Position numbers and translations under genes: made by a program | The notes under the pieces: model-generated | What the model saw: only the letters and a program-made list of their open reading frames with translations | The model's database searches: none | Told to the model about the DNA's origin: nothing | Shown here: positions 1-9,200 of the stretch, in pieces | Layout: the number at the start of each line of letters is the position of its first letter | Numbering within the stretch: position 1 is the stretch's first letter | Source of the DNA: a virus | Virus record (IMG/VR): IMGVR_UViG_3300037042_000709 | Coordinates: 1 to 21,327 of that record | DNA: 21,327 nt | Direction: 5' to 3' (one strand)

Positions 1-2
1 AC

Positions 3-2378
3 CAGAGGCTTCAGCTTAACCAGCTCCAAGAGGGTGAGGTAAGGGAGTCGCTGAATGGGCGCATGGAGGGATACTGGAAGCCACGGAAGAACGTGGTGAG
101 TAGGACTGGCGCGTTGACTACGGGAGGTTCTCCATTGCAGCTGCCATTCCTGCTGATCGACACGCCGAAGACAATCAGTAACGTGACAATTCCAGTCACG
201 GGGACGGTGCGCCTTACAGTTACTGCTCACGGGTTTGTAGCTGCTGATTCTGGACTAGCCACGATTGCTGGCCTTGATGCGTCGTTTAACGGTAGCTTTG
301 TGCTTACTTACTTTGATGCGAACACGCTAGACTACACGATTGCCGGGGTAACTACCCCACCTGCCGACGTTACGGGGACGGTATCCCAAATGGCAATCAA
401 TGACGATGCTGCCGCCAATGTCCGCGCATCCTGCCTATTCAGCGATCCAAACGATAGCAACAAGGAGTATGTGATTATTGCCCTTGATACCATTGCCAAG
501 AAGATCGACTTGGATGGGTATGCAATTACTGATATTCCGTATCCGTCTGGAGAAGCTCTTGGTGCTGACACCGACATGATTCAGGTGTTCGACAAGGTGA
601 TGCTATTCCGTGACGGTCAACAAGCCTTAGAGTGGTATCCAAATGGAAGGCCAATTATTTCGGCAAGCTCCAATGGAACGGCCAGTCCAGATACCGTGGT
701 AACGGTAAATGTCCGCGAACATGGGTTGGTAGTTGGAACATCAATCACAATTGCTGGTCTTACTACCGGAACCCCTCCCAACGGGACATACACGGTTGCC
801 ACCGTGACCGGACAAGACACGTTCACATTCGTAGCAGCAAGTATTTCTACAAGCACGACATTTGTTGCCACGGTTGCTACCGCCACTGATGGATTTACTT
901 TGTCTCCGGGTGGTGCTTATACTCAACCCCAGTCATTTAGCATTGACGAGCGCGATGTTGATGTTGTAAGCGGATTGGTGACCGCGACGGTTTCCGGGAA
1001 TGTAACCGTTAAGGCTGGGGACGTCATTATTGTCCGCGCAACGGATATTACTGAGCTGTCAGTAATGGTTGGGAATGAGTATCAGGTTGTCTCTGCTACA
1101 ACGACAACGATCACATGGTATGCGCCAGTGGGAAACTACAATACGGCCACATCCTCGCTGGTTTTTGAGTTTGGAGGCAGGTTCAGCGTAGGTGGAGGCT
1201 TTATGCACCAGCCCGGTGCGCCTTGGGGAGTCCATTTCCAACGTCGCTTGTGGGTTCCGTTCTATTACAGTCAGTCAGGGGCTTATAATGCAGCTACATA
1301 CACTAGCCGTAAGATCACTGACGAGATAGCCGTGTCGGACATCCTTGATACGACTACATTCGACCAAATTGAGAACCAATTCCGTGTAAGTGGTGGAACT
1401 GCTGACTATGTGGTTGCAATGCACGGGTTTTACGACGACGGATTGGTTGTTCTGAATAGGAATAGCCTTCATCTTGTCAAAGGAACGCTCGGAAGCCTTC
1501 TGGATGTTACCGTTAAGGAGCTTACGTCAGAGATTGGATGCCTAGCCCGTAGGTCCATTGTCATGCGCGGTAATGCAATGCTCTTTTTGTCCGACGATGG
1601 TGTGTATGGTATTGAGTTCCTTAACGATTACAACCTGCGAGGCACTGAGGAGCCGCTCTCCAAGAATATCCAGCCGTATATCGACCGGATTAACGCTGAT
1701 TACGCGGATGAAGCAGTAGGAATCTTGTTTGAGAACAGGTATTACCTCGCCGTTCCGCTTGATTCTGTCCGTGGTGCTGGTGACGCTTACGGGAACAACG
1801 CTATTTTGGTGTATAACTTCCTGAATAAAGGGTGGGAATCATTGGATACCTTTGGCGATTCTCGATTCTTGATTAAAAACTTTGTAATTGGTAGTGCCAG
1901 CGAGAGGAATAACATCTACGTTGTGACTTCCAATGGGGGACTGCACCAAATTGAAGCATCTGAAAGCTCCAATGACACGTTAAACGTGGATAACTCTGCG
2001 GCTGTCGTGTCTCCTGCAATCGACGCATCACTCACCACTAGGGGATACGACCTTGGGACGATGGAGCGTAAACGATTCACTGACGCTCAGATTAACATCC
2101 AGTCTCTTCCCGGCCAGAACTCGGAATACGACATTGCATTTGCAGCGGAAGATCCTGACGACGCTCAAACCATAGGCACGACTAGTGACTTGCTTGGTGG
2201 GTTGCTTACCCCCACATCGGTTACTGAGGCTGAAACGGCAAGTATCAGGTGTAGGTTAGGCGGCATTCGCGGGTTCACGGGAACAATGATCTTGACAAGG
2301 ACCATAGGATCACCCAAGATCAATTCTATTAAGGTGGCTGGTTCTGTCACCAACAGACAAATCATTTCACAAAGATAA
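3..2378 (+). CDS. Tail nozzle / tail tubular protein B-like (5' partial)
   Basis: Probable tail-tube (T7 gp12-like nozzle) protein, the distal part of a short phage tail. The frame is open from base 3, with no stop before the ATG at 63. The codons before that ATG read naturally into the protein (NGRMEGYWKPRKN), so the true start lies outside the window and the ATG at 63 is internal. About 792 codons are visible, close to the roughly 790 residues usual for T7-type nozzles. The body is beta-rich and contains two or three HGL-type modules (about 171-390, 672-884 and a weaker one at 975-1134). The C-terminal half (LHLVKG, RRSIVMRGNAMLFLSDDGVYG) has the propeller-like look of nozzle proteins. It is followed 3 bp later by the tail fibre. 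The assignment rests on general sequence style and on position; a generic virion stabilisation protein is the alternative. Confidence 0.72.
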   Translation, partial: QRLQLNQLQEGEVRESLNGRMEGYWKPRKNVVSRTGALTTGGSPLQLPFLLIDTPKTISNVTIPVTGTVRLTVTAHGFVAADSGLATIAGLDASFNGSFVLTYFDANTLDYTIAGVTTPPADVTGTVSQMAINDDAAANVRASCLFSDPNDSNKEYVIIALDTIAKKIDLDGYAITDIPYPSGEALGADTDMIQVFDKVMLFRDGQQALEWYPNGRPIISASSNGTASPDTVVTVNVREHGLVVGTSITIAGLTTGTPPNGTYTVATVTGQDTFTFVAASISTSTTFVATVATATDGFTLSPGGAYTQPQSFSIDERDVDVVSGLVTATVSGNVTVKAGDVIIVRATDITELSVMVGNEYQVVSATTTTITWYAPVGNYNTATSSLVFEFGGRFSVGGGFMHQPGAPWGVHFQRRLWVPFYYSQSGAYNAATYTSRKITDEIAVSDILDTTTFDQIENQFRVSGGTADYVVAMHGFYDDGLVVLNRNSLHLVKGTLGSLLDVTVKELTSEIGCLARRSIVMRGNAMLFLSDDGVYGIEFLNDYNLRGTEEPLSKNIQPYIDRINADYADEAVGILFENRYYLAVPLDSVRGAGDAYGNNAILVYNFLNKGWESLDTFGDSRFLIKNFVIGSASERNNIYVVTSNGGLHQIEASESSNDTLNVDNSAAVVSPAIDASLTTRGYDLGTMERKRFTDAQINIQSLPGQNSEYDIAFAAEDPDDAQTIGTTSDLLGGLLTPTSVTEAETASIRCRLGGIRGFTGTMILTRTIGSPKINSIKVAGSVTNRQIISQR

Positions 2379-2381
2379 AGT

Positions 2382-3317
2382 ATGGGAGCAATCGACACAA
2401 GCTACACCTTCACGGCTACTGACGTAATCACTAGCACGAAGATGAACAACATCCTCGATCAAAGCACGATTACGTCTACCGCCATTATTGGGACCACTCT
2501 TTCGGTTACTACGGGAAAGTTGTTTGTTACCGCTGGTGGAATCACCTCCAACGAGATTGGTGCAAACGCGGTTACGACAACGGCGATTCTAGATGCAAAC
2601 GTTACTCCAGCCAAGCTCTCAAACTCTGATTTCGGTGCGTTTACGGTTGCTAGTGGGGTTGCTACGCTTGACACCGGTGTTGTCACAACGGCTACGATAC
2701 TAGACGCCAATGTAACCACCGCAAAAATTCTTGACGCAAACATCACTGCACCCAAACTAAATGGGGCACAAACGGGGACTGCTCCAGTTTACGGGGCGCG
2801 TGCATGGGTGAAACTGAACCCCCTACCGGCTGGAGTTCGGACAGGAGCGTATAAAACTGGTAATTACTCAAGAACCGCAACGGAGACAACCGTTACAATT
2901 GTTGGGCATGGATTGAAAACTAATGACAAAATTAGGCTGGATTTCACAAGCGGCACGGCAACCGATGGACTGTATACCGTTACATCATCTGCAACAGCAA
3001 ATGAATTCGTTGTCAATCACACTGGATCGGTTACGTCTGGTAATGTTACCGCTCAATTTGTAGCAATACAAGGAAGTGGAAATATCTCAACGGCATCGTG
3101 GTATGATTCCACAGACAACTATATTGTTTTGAATTTTGCAATTCCAATGCCAAATGCCAACTATGCGATTTCTGGGACTGGACATGTTTATCCCGGTTCG
3201 TGGAATGGTTACGTTGTTGAAAACACTCTTGCGGGCGTGCAATTAAATACAGCAAATCAAGTCTACATCTCAATAACTGAACCACTAAGACTTGCAAGCG
3301 TTGTGATTTTCGGATGA
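2382..3317 (+). CDS. Tail fibre protein with inserted HGL module
   Basis: Likely trimeric tail fibre or spike that contacts the host surface. Three parts are visible in the 311 residues. The N-terminal part is probably a virion-attachment region. A shaft follows, with short repeats of the type TTAILDANVTPAKL and TTAKILDANITAPKL (about 2575-2760), typical of fibrous phage repeats. The C-terminal domain begins at ARAWVKL (about 2796) and resumes at GSGNIST...MPNANYAISG (about 3066-3185), a pattern familiar from phage fibre tips. Between those halves sits a 60-70 residue HGL module (about 2862-3057) resembling those in the upstream nozzle-like protein. The start lies 3 bp after the upstream stop and the end overlaps the next gene by an ATGA. 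A weak purine run (AAAG) is the only possible ribosome site. Confidence 0.75.
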   Translation: MGAIDTSYTFTATDVITSTKMNNILDQSTITSTAIIGTTLSVTTGKLFVTAGGITSNEIGANAVTTTAILDANVTPAKLSNSDFGAFTVASGVATLDTGVVTTATILDANVTTAKILDANITAPKLNGAQTGTAPVYGARAWVKLNPLPAGVRTGAYKTGNYSRTATETTVTIVGHGLKTNDKIRLDFTSGTATDGLYTVTSSATANEFVVNHTGSVTSGNVTAQFVAIQGSGNISTASWYDSTDNYIVLNFAIPMPNANYAISGTGHVYPGSWNGYVVENTLAGVQLNTANQVYISITEPLRLASVVIFG

Positions 3318-3646
3318 ACCAGCACCTAGCAAAAGCAATAGCCACATATGCACAAGAAAAAATTGACATCCAACCACTCATCACATGGCATCTGTGTTAC
3401 GGAATCGTTGTGTGCGATATGGATTGCTTCGCTCTTGGCTTTAGCTGTTTCAAAGAAGATCCTTCTCAAGCTGTTGAGGTTCAACAGGGAGACACGTTAT
3501 TCGTTACGTTTTCAACCGGAGATATGTGCCGAGCATTGGAGAAATACACTCAGGATTATGAATTTATTGCGTTTCAACGTAGCTTTAAGGGGAGTGACCG
3601 CGTGAGGGTCCACGACATGTATAAATTTCATTCAAAACTCAAATAA
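3314..3646 (+). CDS. Small unknown protein, possibly T7 gp13-class
   Basis: A 110-residue protein I cannot name. Its start overlaps the fibre stop (ATGA), so it is translationally coupled to it, and the next gene follows after 9 bp. It has two cysteines close together early on (residues ~28 and ~34). The pattern of its second half (a small residue, then GDM, then FIAFQR, then a basic end) resembles short proteins found next to internal virion proteins in podoviruses, some of which are described as acetyltransferase-like or T7 gp13-like. That resemblance is from memory and weak. No signal peptide, membrane segment or catalytic motif is evident. Position between the fibre and the ejection proteins suggests a minor virion or assembly role. 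Confidence 0.6.
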   Translation: MNQHLAKAIATYAQEKIDIQPLITWHLCYGIVVCDMDCFALGFSCFKEDPSQAVEVQQGDTLFVTFSTGDMCRALEKYTQDYEFIAFQRSFKGSDRVRVHDMYKFHSKLK

Positions 3647-3655
3647 TACAAGAAT

Positions 3656-4711
3656 ATGGGAAGTTCTCCTGATAAGGTAAAGGCTCCAAAAGCTGATTAC
3701 GCAAAAGATATTAGCAAATTTGTTTCTGCTTATGGTCAGTCTCTACCGCAAGTCCTTGGATTTGAAAAGCAATTCCGTCCAGAGTTCCAAGGACTTAACC
3801 TTGGAGACATTTCCAGCTTTTTAGGTGGCGTTGGCGGTCAAGAAGGCTTGTTTGGACTTAGCCGTATGGCTTCACAAGAAGCTGGACAGCAACTAGGAGC
3901 AGCGCGTGAAGGCGAACTAGGGCAGATGACTGGTCAAGCACCGCTCACCCGTGGCGTAATGCAAGGATTGTCCCCAGAACAAGCTATGGCGGTTCAAGGA
4001 TTCGCTACTGAAGCCGAACGAGCCAGGGCAGCAGCTCAGGGAGTTAGCCCACAAGAACGTCGAGGATACGAACAGCAAGCGCGTGAAGGCTTCCAAGCAT
4101 CTGGACGACTTGGTGGGAACCTCGGTATTGTCAGTGAAGCAATGGGACGTGAGGATGTCATGGCCCGCAAACGCGCAGAAGCCGCTCAAGCCGCCAACCA
4201 ATCATATGCTGCTGCCCAAGGATTCTACACTCAACCCGGTCTTGCTCTGCTTAGTCGGCAGCCGCTCTCGTATCAATCTGGGCAACAAATGCTCGGGATG
4301 GGTATGGGTCAGATTGGTCGTGGCACGCCGGGCTTGATCAATCCTGATACTGGGCTTAACCTTGGTGCAGCCGAAAGGCAGAATCAGCTTCAAGCTCAAA
4401 TGGCAAACGCGCAAGCGCAAGCCTCTCGTGGTGCTGGCATTATGGGCGCACTGGGTAGCATTGGAGGAGGCCTTATGCAAGGAGCAGGGGCCGCTGGAGG
4501 ATTCGGAGCTTTGTTTTCAGACCGCAGATTAAAAACAGATATTGAGAAAGTTGGCAAAACCAACGATGGACTACCGATTTATACATATAAGTATAAGGGA
4601 GACAAAACAACCCAAATGGGAGTCATGGCTCAAGATGTTGAAAAGAAAACTCCTAATGCAGTTAAAGAAATCGGCGGATTCAAAGCGGTAAATTACAAAC
4701 TGGTTAAATAA
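3656..4711 (+). CDS. Internal virion protein with C-terminal S74 self-cleaving domain
   Basis: Likely ejected/internal virion protein of 351 residues. The N-terminal ~285 residues are rich in Ala, Gly and Gln (QEAGQQLGAAREGE; GALGSIGGGLMQGAGAAGG), with a Gly/Ala-rich hydrophobic stretch near residues 260-285 that could meet a membrane. The last 64 residues form a short peptidase-S74-type intramolecular chaperone domain (SDRRLKTDIEKVG, YTYKYKGD, QMGVMAQDVE). In the characterised endosialidase domain, cleavage occurs just before a Ser, with a Lys five residues on. Here Ser288 (codon at 4517) and Lys293 have exactly that spacing, so self-cleavage between Phe287 and Ser288 is predicted. Two related-context internal proteins follow. 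No good ribosome site is visible upstream of the ATG. Confidence 0.78.
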   Translation: MGSSPDKVKAPKADYAKDISKFVSAYGQSLPQVLGFEKQFRPEFQGLNLGDISSFLGGVGGQEGLFGLSRMASQEAGQQLGAAREGELGQMTGQAPLTRGVMQGLSPEQAMAVQGFATEAERARAAAQGVSPQERRGYEQQAREGFQASGRLGGNLGIVSEAMGREDVMARKRAEAAQAANQSYAAAQGFYTQPGLALLSRQPLSYQSGQQMLGMGMGQIGRGTPGLINPDTGLNLGAAERQNQLQAQMANAQAQASRGAGIMGALGSIGGGLMQGAGAAGGFGALFSDRRLKTDIEKVGKTNDGLPIYTYKYKGDKTTQMGVMAQDVEKKTPNAVKEIGGFKAVNYKLVK

Positions 4712-4712
4712 T

Positions 4713-6263
4713 ATGGCATTACTAGGATCAACCGTTGACCCACGCCTGTTCGTTCAGGACTATTCAGGCTTTACCCGCGCTGCTGATATTCAAGCGCAAG
4801 GCATGGCTAACCTAGGAGGCCAGATCGCTGGAGGAATTGAGCGTTATGGGGAGCAAAAGCAGGAGCGTAAAAAACTGGACGCTGGCATCAAGGCAACTGT
4901 TACTGGTATCGAGAGCGCAATTAAGATGGGCAAAAGCCTTGGCATTGACGTTGAATCAAGCCTTACACCTTATTTGGAAAAGATCAACGATCCAAACGTA
5001 TCTCCTGTTGAAGCTGCCGCTTATGCTCAACAAGCATCGAACTCCATTAGCAATGTTCTGAATTTCGGAATGAAAGCTAATGAGATGGGTATTAAGAAGG
5101 AACGATACAAACAAGCAACTGCCGCAAGAATAGCTGAGTTGCAAAGTTCCAAGTGGCAACCTTACGACAAAGAAATTGCAATTGATGGACAGAAAGTAAA
5201 GCTTACTGGATCACTAGATCAGTTCGGACAATTTAAAGACATTAACAATAATGTTTATTCAAGTGTTGCAGATGCGTTTGCTCCAGCAGGACAAACTGAA
5301 ACACCACTTGCAGATGGAGCATATCCAGACGGGGTGCCAACTGATGGAATTCCAATGGATGGTCCCGGTGTATTGCCACTAGACAAACAAAACAAAGTTT
5401 CCGAACCCCCGATCAACTTTGATTTTAATCAGTTCTCAAGCGTTTCAGGCGATGCTAAAGTTGCCCCGGAAGTGGTGGCAAACATCGAAGCCGCTGGTGG
5501 AGTTTCAGTCGCCAAACCACCTGCATTAAATCTTCCTCCCGGAGCTTCGGTTGTGACGGATGACCAGAAAGGTGAAGTTGTAACACAAGAAGAAGCTAAT
5601 AGGCGGACGGCATCTGGTCTTTCTGTCACGGCGACTCCAGTTGGTCAAGGAATGGTTCGGATTACTTCTCAAACTGGTTCTCCAAAACCATCACCTGTGA
5701 TAGAGTCTCCTGAATCAAAGTTACAAACGCAACGACTACTTAAACTTGATGAGTCTCTTGGATCGCTAAGAGAGGTGGGAACAGTTGCATCTCTTGATGT
5801 TGAACCACTAAAAGAAATCACAAAACTTTTAGATACAAACGTCAAAACCGGATTCGGAAGAGAAACATTGATGCAAGCCCAAAAAATTCTTGGACAAGAC
5901 GTGTCAAGTGAAGAAGAGTTTCAAGCGCGTGTCGGGGCGGAAGCAATGAAAAATATTGCTCTCACAAAAGGTGCGATTAGCGACAGGGAAATGGATTACT
6001 TCAAAACTGTATTGTCTCCTAATATGGGCAAGACAACAGAAGGTAACAAGAAGATTATTGAATTTCGTATCAAATACGCGAATCGAGCTAATAAGATCGC
6101 CAAAACGATTTCCAATTTGCAAAAAAATAAGAAAGACCCATATGAAATTCAAGAAGCAGTTGATGAGATCATATCTTCTGAATCGCTTTTTGATAATGGC
6201 GTCACTGAAAAATCTAAAGTCAATCAGGCGGATGAAGACGCCGAGTTCCTAAGGGGATTCTAA
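4713..6263 (+). CDS. Internal virion (ejection) protein
   Basis: A 516-residue probable internal virion protein. Its N-terminus (MALLGSTVDPRLFVQDYSG) followed by FTRAADIQAQG is a recognisable opening of podovirus internal virion proteins, which are stored in the head and ejected with DNA. Residues ~30-160 look helical and charged. The middle (~190-330) is Pro/Gly-rich and probably flexible. The C-terminal third (~340-490) is again helical, including VGAEAMKNIALTKGAISDREMDYF. The start ATG follows the stop of the S74-containing gene after 1 bp, with only AAATAAT ahead of it. It sits between the S74 protein and the giant polyvalent protein, the position of T7 gp15-type proteins. The exact enzymatic or structural role is not visible. 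Confidence 0.72.
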   Translation: MALLGSTVDPRLFVQDYSGFTRAADIQAQGMANLGGQIAGGIERYGEQKQERKKLDAGIKATVTGIESAIKMGKSLGIDVESSLTPYLEKINDPNVSPVEAAAYAQQASNSISNVLNFGMKANEMGIKKERYKQATAARIAELQSSKWQPYDKEIAIDGQKVKLTGSLDQFGQFKDINNNVYSSVADAFAPAGQTETPLADGAYPDGVPTDGIPMDGPGVLPLDKQNKVSEPPINFDFNQFSSVSGDAKVAPEVVANIEAAGGVSVAKPPALNLPPGASVVTDDQKGEVVTQEEANRRTASGLSVTATPVGQGMVRITSQTGSPKPSPVIESPESKLQTQRLLKLDESLGSLREVGTVASLDVEPLKEITKLLDTNVKTGFGRETLMQAQKILGQDVSSEEEFQARVGAEAMKNIALTKGAISDREMDYFKTVLSPNMGKTTEGNKKIIEFRIKYANRANKIAKTISNLQKNKKDPYEIQEAVDEIISSESLFDNGVTEKSKVNQADEDAEFLRGF

Positions 6264-6274
6264 TAAACAATTAC

Positions 6275-9200
6275 ATGATTGAGGAAGAAAACAAAGCAAC
6301 GAAAGCTGCTGAAATCATCAAAAGAAACAATGAGTTTTTGTCTTCAAGATTTGGAGAGTCTGGCGCTAGGCCGATTTCTTCTATTGGAGACATGATTAGT
6401 CTCGGGTTGGCATCTGACGAAAAAACGCTGACCCCTGAAGGTCGTCGATATAAAGCTCTTGTTGACAATCAATTCATCAATAAAGATGGGACGATGGCGA
6501 CAAAGGGGGTGGCCTTCACAACTCCAACTGAAGACCTTTTGCCCACATCTAAGATGGATGCTTGGACAAATCTTGATTTCAACGACCCAGAGAATCTGGA
6601 GAAGTTTTCATTATGGCAGATTCGTGAGAAGGCTGGTCTTAATAAGAAGCCGGAAGACGAAGGAAATGCCATCTTGAATATCTTTAAGGGTGTTAACGAG
6701 ATGCGTAAATCAATCGGAGTTGTCATCTCTCCTCCAAGCTACACCGAAGAACAAGAGGAAACAATAAGGAGCGGCGGCATAATGGATGCTCTTGGAGAAA
6801 TAGTGAGTCCAAAGGGCGGATATACCAAAGAGCAAAGAATTGCTGCTCTTACAAAAGCTGGAGAAGGCGCGGCTGAAACTGCCGTTACGTCATCTGGGAA
6901 ACTTGGCACTTTCCTTGATAAGAATGTCATTAACCCAGCCCGCAAAGCACTTGGTGCAACTGACGAGCAAATCGAAGTTGACAATTTAGCTGGGAAATTT
7001 CTCGTGGATACCCGAGACGCTTTATACGAGGACGTTACAGCAGAGAAGACTTGGGACGCGATCACTTCAACAACTCAAGCGGTTGAGATGCGGGCGAAGG
7101 CATTGGAAGATTACACTCGTCAACTTGGTCCTGTTGAGGGAGCGAAGAAAATGGCGGAAGTAGATCGTGGGGCATATGCGACTGGCGGCATGGTTACAGA
7201 TGTTCCCGGAATGGCTGTTACGGCAGCGACGTTCGGAGCAGGAAAGCTGTTCAGCTTGGGCAAAACAATGAAGGCGGCAGAGGCACTTAAGAATGCCAGT
7301 GCTGCAAACACAAATCTTACTAAGCTTGGAACAGCCGCAACCCTAATAGGAAAGAACATTGACGAGGCTACGGCCAGTGCTTCGATTTTCCAGAAGCAAT
7401 TGGATGACGCGCTACTTGTTGGCAATAAAGAAGCTGCCGATCTGGCCAAGTCTCAACTTGACGAGGTGACAGCAACAATTGGCGAGTCGCAAGCTAGGCT
7501 GGGACTGGTAAATGACGGCATCAAGCTAAACGAAAGCGTTGTTCAAAGCGCATCAACCAAAATTGACGATCTTAATGCTCCCAGCATGGTTGGGCGGAAG
7601 CTGACCAGCGGGGCAGTAAAAAAAGTCGGGGATGCGGCGGATGTTCTTGGGAATGGTGTTGCAAAAGTTAATAAAAAGATACGCGCACTTGAAAGAGGAC
7701 TTGGTATTGGAAGACTCCCGTATCTTCTTCATGCTGCCAGTGCCGCCACGCTCGGGTCTGGATATGGAATATATGGGGCAGCAAGTGCCGCCAGACTCGG
7801 ACTTCTTGCAGCGGAACCTTTGCTTAAAAAAGCTGCTGGTTTTGCCAACATTGTTGGTGACGAGATGCTTCAGCTTACGAATAGCTCTCCGTTCTGGAGG
7901 CGTGTTGCAGCAAATGAAGACGCTGGCCGCATGACGAAAGCATTTGGTGGGTTGATGGACCACACTACTCCAATCACGCGAGGGGTTGTTGGCGCGGCCA
8001 AGGGGACTGCCCAAGCACTTCCCGCGATGACGCTGTATGAGGCGATCAATTCCCAAGGACTTGATGAGAACGCAATGGGACGTGCAGGAGCTGGTGCGCT
8101 TGTGTTTGGTTCATTTGGTCGAGCAATTGGAAGCCGAAATAACTGGAACCAAGTAAAGAACAACGAGTTTTATAACTTTAGGAATAAGGTAAAGGCTGCT
8201 AATCCAGAAGCGTTCCAGCAATTTGAGGCCGTCCCATATAGGGACGTTAAGCAATTCGCGTCTTCTATTGATGCTGCTTATCCCGGAATGTTTGATTCTT
8301 GGAACTTTGTCAAAGATGGGAACAGCAAGTTTGATCCAGTAAACAAGCAAGCAACAATCAACTACAATGATCGTGCTGGCATCGTAAAAGCTGCGGCTGC
8401 TCACGAGGCTCTTCATGGCATTCAGTTCAAGCATCAAAGCGATGGTGCTGTGGCATCCCTAATGCTTGGTGACGAAACGCGCAAGGGGCTTGTGCGCAAT
8501 ACAGATGGCAGTCTTGACCCTGAGTTCAAGCAATTCTGGGATGAGTATAATTCGCGACTGGACGCACAAGGATTGCCCAAGATCGACATTAACGACGCAG
8601 CGATTGAGTATTTTACCGACAACGGAGCGCAAACACTATTTGAGGATGTTCTGGGAGGGGGCTTGTATAAGGCTTCACAAAAAACTCCTCTCAGGCGCAG
8701 CATTGAGAGCGTATTTAAGTCAACGATGGCTGCGACTCCAATCGTGAAAAACCTTCACTTCAAACTTGGTGGAGCAACGGACAATCTTGGTCGCATGGTG
8801 GATGGTTCTGGGTTGCTTGCCAAGGGCATGAAGGAGCTTCCAGAAGTTAAGACAATGATTCGCAACATGTATCGTGAATCGGCTGGGCTTCCAAAACAAG
8901 CCCCTAAGCCACAGATCATTAAAGATGCCCCATCCCAAGATCCAAAGCACTATAAGGGCGGGGAGATAATTAGGAAGGCTAATGAGGAAGCCGTCCAAGG
9001 TGGGACTCCGCTTCCAGATAACGTGCTTAATCCAGACGCTAATGGGAATGGGTTTGGATACTTGACAGATGGGGCAATCAAAAAGCTTGAGGAAAGCGGC
9101 GTCATTGCCGATGGGGACTTTGCCGGGGTTATTGCGATCAACAGTGCTATGGGCACACCATCGTCATATCTTCTTACGAACAAGCCGATAGAACAAGGGA

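Noticed and set aside
63-65. ATG at 63 as the true start of the nozzle-like gene
   Set aside because: The frame is open back to base 3 with protein-like sequence (NQLQEGEVRESLNGR) continuous with the downstream part.
3348-3605. Alternative + frame overlapping the 110-residue gene
   Set aside because: No coupling to neighbours; the frame at 3314 has the ATGA overlap and better composition.
7553-8056. 167-codon minus-strand frame inside the giant protein gene
   Set aside because: Low-plausibility composition and antisense to a continuous conserved gene; all real genes here are on the + strand.
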